DNA from: Archangium lipolyticum
GTDB taxonomy: Bacteria > Myxococcota > Myxococcia > Myxococcales > Myxococcaceae
DNA: 64,000 nucleotides
Assembly: GCF_024623785.1 (NCBI RefSeq)
Contig: NZ_JANKBZ010000025.1
Span: 118,331 to 182,330 of the forward strand
Direction of reading: 5' to 3'
In this document: one piece after another, positions 16,115 to 25,996 of the stretch
Position numbering within the stretch: position 1 is the stretch's first letter
Layout of the letters: every line of letters begins with the position of its first letter
The notes under the pieces: generated by a model
Database searches by the model: none
The model's input: only the letters and a program-made list of their open reading frames with translations
Told to the model about the DNA's origin: nothing
Program-made: the position numbers and the translations under genes

Positions 16115-17248
16115 CTACCCGCCGAAAGCCCTCGCGAAGAACTCCTCGACCCGCGACTTCTCGGGCTGCACCACGCCCGAGGACGAGGCCACTCCAGAGG
16201 CGGAGGCGAAGCTGGGGCGCAGGCCCGCCGCGATGCTGGGCTTGATGTGGTGGCGCAGGTCGACCGCGACGTCGGTCTTGAGGTGGGTGCCCACGCCCGC
16301 CGCGGCGTTGACGTCCGCGGAGTGCTTGAAGAAGCCGTTCTCCAGGCCGAGCTTCCCGCCCGCCTGGGCGGCCACGCCCGCCACCGCGCCCGCGGTGACC
16401 GAACCGTGCAGCCGGCCCAGGTGCCCGCCCGCCGTGCCATACGCGCCCGCCGTGGCGGCCGCGCCCACCTGGCCCGAGAGCATCGCCGTGGCGGTCCTCG
16501 GATCCAGGGAAGCCACTCCCTCGGCGTAGGCGGTGGCCGAGGCCTTGCCCTCGCCCTTGATGTACGCGCCCACGTGCCGGTTGAAGTCGTGGCTCGCGCT
16601 CGCCGCGACGCCCACGCCCGTCTCCGCCTTGGCCGTCAGCGCGGCCGTGTACGCGTGGCCCTTCGTATCCGCCGAGACGCCCGCCTGGGCCTGCGCCTTG
16701 AAGGCGTTGGCCTCGGCGGTGAGCTGGCCACTGGTTACGCCCAGACGGCCCGCGTGAACCTTCTGCAGCTCATAGGCGGCGTGCGGCCCGTTGAGCTCGG
16801 CCTGGGCCGAGTAGTGGTACAGGCCACCGCTGTTGTGGCTCGCGGTGGAGGCCTGCATCGAGCCCAGGTTGCCATTCACCCGGCCCCCGAAGACATCCTT
16901 CTGGAAGGGGTTGCCCGGCCTGTCCACGAGCATGTTCTGTTTGGCGCCCGGGGGAAGCGTGAGCTTGTTGTCGCCGCCACTCACCATCAGGTTCGAGGCC
17001 GCGCCCGAGCTCTTCTCCCAGGGGCTGTACGTGGGGGCGCCCTCGGGCAAGCCCGGGTGCTTCACGGGCCTGGACTCCGTGGTGGCCGGTGCGCTCGCGG
17101 CGGGCCTGGCCGTGGGGGGCGTGGTGACCGCCGAGGAGCCCAACGAGGCCGGCAGCGTGGAGGCACGGGCCGGGGGCCTGGGCTGGGACGTCTGGGCCGT
17201 GGGGAGGGTCGCGGAGCGGTGGGGCAGGGGGCGGCCGATGCGGGACAT
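16115..17248 (-). CDS. Ala/Gly-rich hypothetical protein
   Basis: 377 residues from the ATG at 17248 (MSRIGRPLPH), with an AGGAG site. The N-terminal ~75 residues are Pro/Thr/Ala-rich and disordered. The rest is an Ala/Gly/His-rich run of weak repeats such as 'GQVGAAATAGAYGTAGGHLG' and 'GAVAGVAAQAGGKLGLENG', which looks like amphipathic helices or a repetitive structural domain. No catalytic motif, signal peptide or nuclease domain is seen. The gene downstream resembles a bacteriocin immunity protein. Unrecognised; it could be a cargo or toxin-carrier protein. Confidence 0.55.
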   Translation of the reverse strand: MSRIGRPLPHRSATLPTAQTSQPRPPARASTLPASLGSSAVTTPPTARPAASAPATTESRPVKHPGLPEGAPTYSPWEKSSGAASNLMVSGGDNKLTLPPGAKQNMLVDRPGNPFQKDVFGGRVNGNLGSMQASTASHNSGGLYHYSAQAELNGPHAAYELQKVHAGRLGVTSGQLTAEANAFKAQAQAGVSADTKGHAYTAALTAKAETGVGVAASASHDFNRHVGAYIKGEGKASATAYAEGVASLDPRTATAMLSGQVGAAATAGAYGTAGGHLGRLHGSVTAGAVAGVAAQAGGKLGLENGFFKHSADVNAAAGVGTHLKTDVAVDLRHHIKPSIAAGLRPSFASASGVASSSGVVQPEKSRVEEFFARAFGG

Positions 17249-17404
17249 GGAGGGCTCCTGGGGAGGTGCGGCGAGGTTGGTGCGGAAACGTGATGACCTG
17301 TCCTTCTGCACCCGACATGCCATGTCCATGTCGCACTTCGTGGGCAGGGAGCCTCTGTGGTTTCAGGGAGTTACGGGGAAGGGGAGCGAGGTAGGCGCGA
17401 GGGG

Positions 17405-17447
17405 GGTGGTGACTGCTCTCACCAGCTTCGAGACAGCTGTCACCACC
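17405..17447 (-). terminator. hairpin downstream of the HAD gene
   Basis: A perfect 9-bp stem GGTGGTGAC / GTCACCACC with a long loop, 20 bp past the stop of the HAD gene and ~155 bp before the next start on the same strand. It probably ends the HAD transcript. Confidence 0.45.
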
Positions 17448-17467
17448 TCGAACCCGATAGCGCCGTC

Positions 17468-18127
17468 CTACCCCGCGGACGACAGCTCTTCGATGGCCGC
17501 TCCTACGTCCTCGATACGAGACACCACCTTCACGGCTCCCGCGCTCGCCAGGGCTTCGGCATGACCGGGCCAGCTGTGTCCGCCTCCCGTGAAACCAATC
17601 ACCCGCATACCGGCCGCGACTCCTCCCTCGACACCATGCGAGGAGTCCTCGATGACGAGCGTGTCTCGTGGATGGACCCCGAACACCCGGGCCGCGTGCA
17701 GGAAGACGTCGGGCGCGGGCTTCGAGCGCCCCAGCTCGGGGGCCGAGAAGATGTGGGGATGGAAGCGATCCCAGAGGCCCGCCGCGTTCATGCTGATCTT
17801 CAGCCGCCGGGTGCTCGAATTCGAGCAGACGCAGCGTGGCCCTTCGAGCCGATCGAGCAGCGAGTGCACTCCCTCGATGGGCTTCACGCTCTGTAGCCTG
17901 TGGTCGATCGCGAGGTTCGAACGCTCACGGTAGTCCTCTGGCAGCGGGTGCCCGAGCTGCTGGGAGACCACACTCCTGAGCTGTGCGTCGGTCAGCCCGG
18001 TGAAGCGGGTGATGACCTCCTCCCGGGAGATCATGAACCCCAGTCCAGTCAGCAGCTCGGCGTGTACGCCCGCCGCCAGGATCTCTGAATCGATCAGTAC
18101 GCCGTCGCAATCGAAGATGGTGAGCAT
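17468..18127 (-). CDS. HAD-superfamily phosphatase (beta-phosphoglucomutase-like)
   Basis: 219 residues with all HAD motifs: motif I F-D-C-D-G-V-L-I-D-S-E (Asp nucleophile ~6 and general acid ~8), motif II C-S-N-S-S-T, motif III Lys in RSKPAPDVFL and motif IV VIEDSSHGV. The helical cap of class C1 follows motif I, as in beta-phosphoglucomutase, phosphoglycolate phosphatase and E. coli YieH (6-phosphogluconate phosphatase). The exact substrate is not clear. It starts 9 bp downstream of the PD40-TPR gene, so it may be the last gene of that operon. Confidence 0.88.
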   Translation of the reverse strand: MLTIFDCDGVLIDSEILAAGVHAELLTGLGFMISREEVITRFTGLTDAQLRSVVSQQLGHPLPEDYRERSNLAIDHRLQSVKPIEGVHSLLDRLEGPRCVCSNSSTRRLKISMNAAGLWDRFHPHIFSAPELGRSKPAPDVFLHAARVFGVHPRDTLVIEDSSHGVEGGVAAGMRVIGFTGGGHSWPGHAEALASAGAVKVVSRIEDVGAAIEELSSAG

Positions 18128-18136
18128 GGCCCTCCT

Positions 18137-21100
18137 CTAGGGTTGGGCTGGCAGTAGCAGAGCGTCCCGGACCTCGGCTGGCGGCGGGTTCGCGCTGAGC
18201 GCCAGATAGATCTCGAACCACGCCAGATAGGAGCGCCAGGCGGGATTTCGCTGGTCGATGAGGGAGCGTTGCGCCTGACCCAGACGCTTGGGTACGTCGA
18301 AAGGAACCCGTGTGTTCCCATCCGAGTGCAACTGCGCCGCGAACCAGAGCACATCGAGCTGACCGGCATCGACCGGTGCGTGGGTGCGCTCGATCAGGGT
18401 GTCGGCGTGCTCGAGCGCCTTGCCCAACCAGCGGGCCGCCTGCGCCGTGTCCCCGCGATCCACGGCATTCTCGGCCAGCCGCATCTCCGCCAGCGTCACC
18501 GCGCGGACGTCCTCATCGCGATCCGACTCGGCGAACTGTTCCAGGAACAGCGCGCGCCGCTGTTCGAGTGCGTGGGCGGCGGCGTCCAGGTGCCCGAGCC
18601 GGGTCTCCGCATTGGCGCGCAATCCCGCGGCGATGATGCGATAGGAACGCAGAACGTGCTGGGGTGTGGCGTGTGCCTGGTTCAGCGTGGCTTGCACGGC
18701 AGGGGTTGCCAGGTCGCGATCCACTCTGTCCAGGTCCTCCAACGCCCGCTGGGGCTGACCCGCTCCCAACCCGGCGGCACAGCGGGCCAGCCGCACCACC
18801 AACCGGTTGCGCAGACCCTCGGCGTCGCTGGGGCCCGTTTCCAAGACGGGCAGCTCGCGATCGTAGAGCGCCAACGCACGCTCGAACCGGCCCGCTGCGA
18901 GGTTGTAGAGCGCCGCGCGATCCAGTGCCAGGGTGGCGAACCTGGCCAGCTTCGGTGTGGCGTCCACCATGGCCAGGGCCTGATCCGCCGCCTGCGCTGC
19001 TTCTTCCTCGCGGCCGACGTGCAGGAGCGCCCGGGCGCGGGCAAGGGACACCGCCAGCCCCGCCGCGTTGTCCACGTAGGGCAGCTTGTCCCGTTGCTCG
19101 AGGTAGCCCAGTGCGATGTGGAAGTTGCCCACCTGGGTGTGCAGCAGCCCCAACGCGCCGAGGATCATCGCCCGGTAGCGGACGTTGTTGCGCACCAGGT
19201 CCAGGGCGATCATGTAGTGCCGGTTGGCGCGCTCGGCGGCGGAAGGATCGCGGCCACGGAGGAAGTCCTCGTGATGAATGGCACCATAGAGGGCATGCAC
19301 CTCGCGCTGGCTCTTGAGCTCCTGCCACGATGCGCGCAGCTCCTTCACGGCCGTCGCCACCGCCTGCGCGTGGGCGTGGTCATCCAGCTTGGACAGCCGG
19401 CGCGTCGTGAGGTAGGCCTTCACGAAGTGTGCGAGCGGCTTTCTCATGCTCGCGGAGGTGGTGGTGACTTCCTTTTCCACCACCTCGGGGCTGACGCCCG
19501 CGCGCAAACGCAGGCTCATGGACTCGATGGCACTCTCCAGTGAGCCAGTCCGTCGGGTCACGAGGTCGAAGTCGGCACGGGCGTCGTCCAGGCGCTGCCT
19601 CCCCAAGCGGCGGTAGGCACGGCCCATCATCGCGCGGCGGAACAACCGTTCGGCCCGACGGCGCTCCTCGGTACCGGGCGGGGCGTCGTCAACGTAGACC
19701 GTCGCCAACGCCTCCAGCACGCCGTCGGCGCCGAGGCCCGCCGCGCGCTCGACGGCGTCTTGCACCAGTGCGCGTCGGCGAAGGGGATCCTTCTGCTGTT
19801 GGTAGAACGCGATCAATGCATCCCGAACGGCTCGGGGGGGACGCTCCTCGTGCAACGCGTTGACGTGCCGGCCCAGCTCCAAGGCGAATGCATAGGCCGA
19901 GCCGGCGGGGGCCGATGTGAGAGCCCGGGCCATGGCGGCATCCGCCTCGTCGTAGGGGCGTCCCCGGTACAGGGCTCGGACGGCGGCGCGAGCGAAGTCG
20001 AGCTGGTCGTCGTCATGAAACACCTTGTTCATGGAGAGCCGGCGGCCGGCTTCGACCAGGGCCTCCCGATCGTCGAGCTTGCGGTACAGCGAATCCGCTT
20101 GTTCGAAGTAGGCTTCCAGTACCGCGCGCGGCGTGGTGTCGGTCACCTGGGCGGCCTCCAGCTCCTGACGCGCCAGCGTGAAGTCGCCGACGGCCTCCGC
20201 CAGTTCACTGCGCACCACGTGTTGAAAGACGGCGGAGGGCGGGCTGGGAGCGGCGGCGGGATCCAACGCGGCCATGCGTTGCCGTTCGTCGTCGCCCGGT
20301 TCCTCCACCATGCGGCCGCGTTCGCGCTCCTTCATGGCGCGCCGGTGGTCGATGAGGAGCAGCAGCGGCTCCGACAGCCCCGCGGTGGCGGGATCGTTCA
20401 CCGAGCGCATGTGGCTGGCGTAGAACTCCGCCGCATCGAAGTCCTCGAAAGCCAGATGGAGCTGGCTCAGGCGCATCATCAGCAGACGGCGGGGTTTGGG
20501 CCGGGCTTCGCGCAGCAGGCGTTGGCGATAGAGCAGGAGTTGATCCGCGCGCCTGCCGGCCATCCTCAATTCCTCGTTGAGACGAGGAACGTCCCAGTTG
20601 CTGGGAACCTGGCCATCCAGCGGCAGTTGATACACATCCAGCGATTGATCGCGCGAACAGGTCGCGATGAGGGACGTGGCCGCGGGCGCCGGGTACTCGC
20701 AGCTCCAGGACACACTGGTGAGCTGGTCCGGACTGGTGGCGGCGGCCAACTCGGGCGCGTCCTCACGCTCGACGGCGAAAGGCACCCGGAACAGCACTCC
20801 CTTGTCGCTGGCGTCGATGACCCCGTCCGCATTGGAGTCGGTGAAGAACTGCACCACGTACAGGGAGCGCCCATCGAGCGCGAACACCGGCTGTCCGGTC
20901 TGTCCCGGAAGATCGAGCGCCAGCGGTATGGGGACAGCGCCGGGGCGATCCAGCCGGAGTGCTTCCAGATGGGGTGAGGCGCGTGCGGCGAAGCCGGGCC
21001 CCACCTGCTGCACGGAGCGTTCCACCGGGACGTACACCAGCCAGCGCCCATCGGGAGAGATGGTGGGACTGGTCAGGTTGCGATCGAGCAGGGGACTCAC

Positions 21101-21604
21101 GCTCAACTCGCGCTCCACCGTGACCCGCGACAATCGCAGATCGCCCTGGATGGTCGCCCGGCTCACCAGTGCGATATGCGAGGCGTCGATCCATTCCGCC
21201 TGCAGCGCGCTGGTCTCTTCTTCGAGGCAGCGGCGGCCTTCCGCACCGGGCAGTTCCCGCACACACAGCTGGCCACTGGCCTGATTCCGGAACGAAATGT
21301 AGAGCAGGTGTTTCCCGTCTGGACTGACCCGCGGCCAGGTCACGTCGGCGCCTTCGTCGAAGAGGCGGCGCTCGCGGCCCTGTTCCACATCCTGGACGTA
21401 GATTTCGGTCGCGATGTTGCGGTTGGACACGAAGAGCAGCGTGTTCCCATCGGGCGCCAACTGCCCCAGGAATTGATCTCCCCTACCCACGGTGAGCCGT
21501 GAGGGCCTGCGCAAGCCTCCGTCGTTCTCATCGTCCTGTGCCCGGGCGCTGCCCGCGATGAGAATGGCCAGGGCCAGGAAGAACCGGCCAGGGAGCGTCA
21601 GCAC
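18137..21604 (-). CDS. secreted PD40/TPR-repeat protein
   Basis: 1155 residues. Signal peptide ~1-22 (FFLALAILIAGSARA|Q). The N-terminal ~300 residues are a TolB-like propeller with PD40 repeats (for example LAPDGNTLLFVSNR, VSPDGKHLLYISFR, ISPDGRWLVYVP). The remainder is helical, with many TPR-like pairs (ALDLVRNNVRYRAMILGALGLLHTQVGNFHIALGYLEQ and similar). Probably a periplasmic scaffold. Its start overlaps the stop of the preceding lipoprotein gene by 7 bp, so the two are translationally linked. With the AsmA/YdbH-like gene upstream it forms an envelope operon. Confidence 0.82.
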   Translation of the reverse strand: MLTLPGRFFLALAILIAGSARAQDDENDGGLRRPSRLTVGRGDQFLGQLAPDGNTLLFVSNRNIATEIYVQDVEQGRERRLFDEGADVTWPRVSPDGKHLLYISFRNQASGQLCVRELPGAEGRRCLEEETSALQAEWIDASHIALVSRATIQGDLRLSRVTVERELSVSPLLDRNLTSPTISPDGRWLVYVPVERSVQQVGPGFAARASPHLEALRLDRPGAVPIPLALDLPGQTGQPVFALDGRSLYVVQFFTDSNADGVIDASDKGVLFRVPFAVEREDAPELAAATSPDQLTSVSWSCEYPAPAATSLIATCSRDQSLDVYQLPLDGQVPSNWDVPRLNEELRMAGRRADQLLLYRQRLLREARPKPRRLLMMRLSQLHLAFEDFDAAEFYASHMRSVNDPATAGLSEPLLLLIDHRRAMKERERGRMVEEPGDDERQRMAALDPAAAPSPPSAVFQHVVRSELAEAVGDFTLARQELEAAQVTDTTPRAVLEAYFEQADSLYRKLDDREALVEAGRRLSMNKVFHDDDQLDFARAAVRALYRGRPYDEADAAMARALTSAPAGSAYAFALELGRHVNALHEERPPRAVRDALIAFYQQQKDPLRRRALVQDAVERAAGLGADGVLEALATVYVDDAPPGTEERRRAERLFRRAMMGRAYRRLGRQRLDDARADFDLVTRRTGSLESAIESMSLRLRAGVSPEVVEKEVTTTSASMRKPLAHFVKAYLTTRRLSKLDDHAHAQAVATAVKELRASWQELKSQREVHALYGAIHHEDFLRGRDPSAAERANRHYMIALDLVRNNVRYRAMILGALGLLHTQVGNFHIALGYLEQRDKLPYVDNAAGLAVSLARARALLHVGREEEAAQAADQALAMVDATPKLARFATLALDRAALYNLAAGRFERALALYDRELPVLETGPSDAEGLRNRLVVRLARCAAGLGAGQPQRALEDLDRVDRDLATPAVQATLNQAHATPQHVLRSYRIIAAGLRANAETRLGHLDAAAHALEQRRALFLEQFAESDRDEDVRAVTLAEMRLAENAVDRGDTAQAARWLGKALEHADTLIERTHAPVDAGQLDVLWFAAQLHSDGNTRVPFDVPKRLGQAQRSLIDQRNPAWRSYLAWFEIYLALSANPPPAEVRDALLLPAQP

Positions 21605-22137
21605 TTCTTTTCTCCCCAGGTGCCGTCATCGGATTCAATCCAGCCGCCGCAGATCACCCCCTCCGCGTGCACCTGTTGCCAGCTCCGGCGTATGGACTCC
21701 TCGGGCACGCCTGGGCGGACCGTCCGCATCCACTGCCACAAGTGCCGCCGGGCCCGGTTCACCCGTTCCACCAGGGCGACGTCATCGGCGGACAAGCGTC
21801 CAGCCCGGCACTGGCTCCGGGTGTCCACCAGCAACCCGTCCCGCCCTTCACCCACGCAGTGGCGCCGCAGCAGCTCGTCGACACGGTCCGCCTGTGTCTT
21901 GCCGAGGTTCTCGACCAGCGGCGTGGGTTGAATGCCCAGGTCCTCCAGTTGGTTGGGTGTGAGCGGCACCGGCGTCGGGCTCATGCCCGCGCGATCGAGA
22001 CGCCGTTCCACGTCCTTGAACGAGCCCGAGGCCTGTTCCTCGAGCGCCGTCGCGCGATCGACCATGACGATCTCCGGGGCGCGGATGCACCCGGAAAGGA
22101 CGAAGGCGGCAAGCAGCGGCAACCCGCGGCGTTTCAT
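21598..22137 (-). CDS. DUF1318-like lipoprotein (YdbL-related)
   Basis: 179 residues. Lipoprotein signal MKRRGLPLLAAFVLSGC with lipobox L-S-G-C (Cys17). The C-terminal part (DDVALVERVNRARRHLWQWMRTVRPGVPEESIRRSW) fits the DUF1318/YdbL pattern 'LVxxxNxxR..LY..(W)A...xxxxxxV', with an added Cys-rich tail (CGGWIESDDGTWGEKKC). In E. coli, ydbL sits with ydbH and ynbE, which help move phospholipid between the membranes (established for YdbH). Here the gene overlaps the YdbH-like gene by 4 bp (ATGA) and the PD40-TPR gene by 7 bp, the same partnership with an extra member. Assignment is by motif and context. Confidence 0.7.
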   Translation of the reverse strand: MKRRGLPLLAAFVLSGCIRAPEIVMVDRATALEEQASGSFKDVERRLDRAGMSPTPVPLTPNQLEDLGIQPTPLVENLGKTQADRVDELLRRHCVGEGRDGLLVDTRSQCRAGRLSADDVALVERVNRARRHLWQWMRTVRPGVPEESIRRSWQQVHAEGVICGGWIESDDGTWGEKKC

Positions 22138-25100
22138 GGCGTGGCCTCTGGAGGGGACAAGGAGTTGATGACACGGTCGACGATGGGGCCCATGGGGATG
22201 CCCCGGATCTCGTCGATGCTGAGCAGCCTGGCCAGACCGCCCATGGTGATGCTCAGGCGGCCAAAGCCATGGTTGAAGCTCACCCGCACGTTTTCCGGGT
22301 AGCCCAATCCCAACGCGTAGCGGACACGGTTGGTGGCGGGGTCGGTGTGGTGCGGATCCTCGAGATCGAGCAGGTCGAGCAGGTGTCGATTGCCAATGCG
22401 CAGGATCTCCGCGCGTCCGGTGACGCTGCGATCCTCGCCGGAGATGATCACGGCGGCATTTCCGTCAAAGGGCTCACCCCGGGACGATTTCACGCCGGTC
22501 GCCCGCACGCGTGCCTCCAGGATGGAGTGCTTTCCCCGCCAGTCCACCAGGCACTGTCCGGTGATACGCCCACCGCGGACGCCCATCTCCAGCTGACTCA
22601 AGGAAACCATGTTCTGGTTGATGGACAGGTTTCCGGCCAGGGGCGCGATGGAAATGAGCGGCGTGGTGATGCTGCCCACCGACACGAATCCATTGCGCGA
22701 GAGCAGGGGGTGTTGGTCGGCGAAACGAAGCATCGAGTACGGGTTCACGTCGATGTCGCTCAGCAGCCGCACCCGGCCTTCGGTAAATTCCACGTTCTCG
22801 GTCAGCGGCACGTTGCCATCGAGCATTTCGATGGCGATCCCCGACTCGGGCAGCCGCAGGTTCACGTTCTGGAGGAGAAGCTCGGAGAGGGTTCGGAAGA
22901 CGACCAGGTTGGGCGAAGCCACCCGGAAATCGACCTTGACCTTGCCGCTGCTCTCGAGGAAGCCGGGTCGCGCGAGTCTGGACAGGTCCTGCTCCAACTC
23001 ACCCCGGGCCGCCAGGCGGCGCCGGTCATCGCTGAGCTCGAGCCGGCCTTTGACTTTCAGCTGGGTACTCGTCCCCGGATGAGACAGTTGCAGGTCGGGG
23101 ATGTGAATGACTCCATTGGGCTCACGGCGAGCGGAGAACGACCCTTCCAGATCCTGAACCGGATAGGGCAGAGCTGGCCTCTGTTCGAGGGAGCGGACCT
23201 TCAAGCGTTGTTTCAGCTCGATTTCGCCCGCTTCCCACTTCTCGGTGAAGGCGGCGGTGGTGTCGCTGGACACGTCGGCGAATGACAGCCGGCGATCGCT
23301 CATGCCCACGGTGAGCTTTTCCACCATCAGGTTGCTGTGGACGATTCGCCGTGGCCCATCGGCCCGCGATTCGACCCGCCAATGCAGCGCGGGGAGGTTG
23401 ATCGACCGGCCATCCTGTCGCCAGCGGATGCCTCGCGCGTCCACCACCGCCTTTCCCTCGAAGCTGGCGGTACGCAGAGGGGAGGGGGCCAGGCTCGGGG
23501 TTCCATCGGCGGCGATGTCCGTGAACACGCCGCGCAGCGTGCCATGCAGCTCGACGTTCAGAGCGAGCCGCGAGGGCTCCAGTTCCGCGGGCACCCCAGC
23601 CCTGGCCAGGAGGGGTGACAGCGCACCGAGGGGCGGAAGGTCGCCCTTGACATCACCGCGAAGCGCGCGGGCTTTCCGGTCGAACGCCAGGGCGACATCG
23701 AGTGCGATCTTCAGCCCTTCATGGCTGGTGAGCCCCAGCCGGAGCGACCGCTTCCGGCGATCGAGGTCCAGCGTCAGCGTCTGGTGCTGAGGACCCGCGT
23801 CGTTCTCACCGGCGCGCAGCCCTTCGATTCGAAGATCCAGTTCACCCTCGTGCCGCCAGGCATCTCCTCGCGAACGCATCACGACGGCGAGGTTGCTGGC
23901 CGACACGTCGTCCCATCCCGGCCGCTGCAGGCGCAGCTCCGTCCGGTGCTCCAACCGTGGCGAGGAGGAGAAGAGCGCCGCCAGTCTGCCCGTGGAGGCC
24001 AGGTTCACGGCCAGGTGCTTCCAGGGAACGCGTGCGGCGACCGACTCGGGGATGAAGGGCCGAGCGGCGACGAGGTCCGGGGTCTGGACGGCCAGGGTGT
24101 ACGCCACATCGTCGGTCCCCTTGGTGGCATCCATCGACGCGTGCATCGTGCCCACGTCCAGCTCCAGACGGGCGCGGGCCCGGCCAAGCCGCGGCTCGTC
24201 CAACCGGGGGAACACCTCCGACGCGTCGAGCTTCACGTGCACGGGGCCCTTCAACACCTCGCGTCCATCCGCCGTGACCACCTGGAGCGCCCCCACGGGC
24301 ACGTCCGCTTTCAGTGAGAAGGGCGGCTCACCCGCCAGGGGGGCATGGAGATGAAACCCCAGACGTTCAGCGGTCGCACGGATTCCGGATGCACGGACGT
24401 CCAATGCATCCACCATCCCGGACAGGGCCGCATCCCCCGCGACCTTGATGGGCGATGAGAGGTCTGGCCGCAGCTGGTGGCCCTTCAGCTCGCCGTGGGC
24501 TTTCGGAACACGAAGCGTGGTGGGCCCCCCGACATCGAGCCCCTGGAGCGCAAAGGCGAGTCGAGCGGCCAGTCCCTTCTGGGGATCAGGGGTCGCCACG
24601 AGGGAGACGCGACCACCGCCGAGTGCCACTCGAAGATCGTCTCGAGCGATCTGGAGCGCCGCGAGGTCGACGTCCAGCCCGAGTTTGCCTTGGGCTCCCA
24701 GCTGCGGCATGGCGCTGAGCGTGACCTCCTGGGCGTCCAGATGCACTGTGCCGCGCTCGAGCGAGAACGGACGCCAATCGGCGGGGACCTGTTGCAGCAG
24801 CCGTCCGAGATCAAGATCCGCCAGGGCCCGCGTCACGACTGGCGGAACATCCGCCGCATCCGGAAGCACCAGCCGGGCTTGCACTTCGGCGCTGTCGGTC
24901 AGCTGGGTGCGGTCCAGCTCGATGGCGGTGTACCGCTTCTCTCCATCGAACTTCGCGGAGACCGTGCCGTGCAGCAATGCGCGGACCGTGAGCCGCGGAT
25001 CGAAGGTCTGCCGCGCGACATCGAGGTCCACCCGCGCGTGCGCGGCCGACGCCCCAGCCTCCGCCGAGAGGGTCAGTTCCAGCTGGGCCAGGGCTGGCGG

Positions 25101-25847
25101 AATGGCAGCGCCTTCACGGCTCAACTCCAGAGGCAGCGGCGTACCGGTCTGGCCTGTTTTCGCGAAGACCTTCCATCCATCGTCCTGGTGCTTCGCTTCG
25201 ACCGCGGCTGCGAGCCCACGCAAGGACCAGCGATCGAGCACTTCTCCGTTCCGAACGCGGACGTAACTCAACGACACGCCCGACACTTCGACCTTGCCGA
25301 CGGGAGGCGCGGAGGAGAGGAGGGCAGCGACCTGCTGAGAGACTCCGAGCGGCGCCTCAACGGGCGGCGGCTCGGGGGCTTCCGGCCCCGTCAATCCAGT
25401 GAGAGACGTAGGCCCCGCATCGTCGGCCACCAGGGTAAAGGCCACGTCCCGTACCGCCACCCGCTCAACCAGGGTGGTCCCGCTCAGCAGAGAGCCGGGC
25501 GACCATTGCGCCTCCAGAGTGCCGACGCGCAGCAACTCGGGCGCGACGCCTTGAAACGGCGGCGGTGTACGTACCACCAGCCCTTCCAGCCGCAGACCCG
25601 AGAGCAGGGCGACCCGGGTTGTCTGGTAGTCCAGCCGCAGGCCCGTGGCCGCTTCCACCCTCGAGACGATGCGCTGTTTCAGCCAGGGGTGATCGAGGTT
25701 GTGCAGAGCGGCCACCGCCGTGACCAGCACCAGCGCGAGGGGCGCAACGAGAATCAGGAGCGCGCCTGCGATGATTCGAGCCAACCGCTGGCGAGGTCGT
25801 CCAGCTCCGGGGGATTCCATGATGTTCGGTCTGGAGCGAGCGCTCAT
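22134..25847 (-). CDS. AsmA/YdbH-like intermembrane protein
   Basis: 1237 residues. One N-terminal membrane anchor (~25-47, IIAGALLILVAPLALVLVTAVAAL), then a long beta-rich body built of repeated AsmA-like strands (such as 'GTLEAQWSPGSLLSGTTLVERVAVRDVAF'). The C-terminal region (LRLPESGIAIEMLDGNVPLTENVEFTEGRVRLLSDIDVNP and later the SIDEIRGIPMGPIVDRVI end) resembles YdbH/DUF748-type proteins. Such proteins form a hydrophobic groove bridging inner and outer membranes for lipid transport (established for TamB/YhdP/YdbH). It is the first gene of the operon with the DUF1318-like lipoprotein and the PD40-TPR protein. Confidence 0.8.
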   Translation of the reverse strand: MSARSRPNIMESPGAGRPRQRLARIIAGALLILVAPLALVLVTAVAALHNLDHPWLKQRIVSRVEAATGLRLDYQTTRVALLSGLRLEGLVVRTPPPFQGVAPELLRVGTLEAQWSPGSLLSGTTLVERVAVRDVAFTLVADDAGPTSLTGLTGPEAPEPPPVEAPLGVSQQVAALLSSAPPVGKVEVSGVSLSYVRVRNGEVLDRWSLRGLAAAVEAKHQDDGWKVFAKTGQTGTPLPLELSREGAAIPPALAQLELTLSAEAGASAAHARVDLDVARQTFDPRLTVRALLHGTVSAKFDGEKRYTAIELDRTQLTDSAEVQARLVLPDAADVPPVVTRALADLDLGRLLQQVPADWRPFSLERGTVHLDAQEVTLSAMPQLGAQGKLGLDVDLAALQIARDDLRVALGGGRVSLVATPDPQKGLAARLAFALQGLDVGGPTTLRVPKAHGELKGHQLRPDLSSPIKVAGDAALSGMVDALDVRASGIRATAERLGFHLHAPLAGEPPFSLKADVPVGALQVVTADGREVLKGPVHVKLDASEVFPRLDEPRLGRARARLELDVGTMHASMDATKGTDDVAYTLAVQTPDLVAARPFIPESVAARVPWKHLAVNLASTGRLAALFSSSPRLEHRTELRLQRPGWDDVSASNLAVVMRSRGDAWRHEGELDLRIEGLRAGENDAGPQHQTLTLDLDRRKRSLRLGLTSHEGLKIALDVALAFDRKARALRGDVKGDLPPLGALSPLLARAGVPAELEPSRLALNVELHGTLRGVFTDIAADGTPSLAPSPLRTASFEGKAVVDARGIRWRQDGRSINLPALHWRVESRADGPRRIVHSNLMVEKLTVGMSDRRLSFADVSSDTTAAFTEKWEAGEIELKQRLKVRSLEQRPALPYPVQDLEGSFSARREPNGVIHIPDLQLSHPGTSTQLKVKGRLELSDDRRRLAARGELEQDLSRLARPGFLESSGKVKVDFRVASPNLVVFRTLSELLLQNVNLRLPESGIAIEMLDGNVPLTENVEFTEGRVRLLSDIDVNPYSMLRFADQHPLLSRNGFVSVGSITTPLISIAPLAGNLSINQNMVSLSQLEMGVRGGRITGQCLVDWRGKHSILEARVRATGVKSSRGEPFDGNAAVIISGEDRSVTGRAEILRIGNRHLLDLLDLEDPHHTDPATNRVRYALGLGYPENVRVSFNHGFGRLSITMGGLARLLSIDEIRGIPMGPIVDRVINSLSPPEATP

Positions 25848-25996
25848 GGTCCTACCACGCGGCGGAATCAGGTTTCAATCGCCGGGACCTGGCGATAGGG
25901 CCCCCGACACGACGTGCTGATACCCGCTATTCGCTTGATTCTCCTCGTGGGTCGAGACTGACGGCTCGGAGCGCCACGCGTCGTCGCCTGGGTGTG

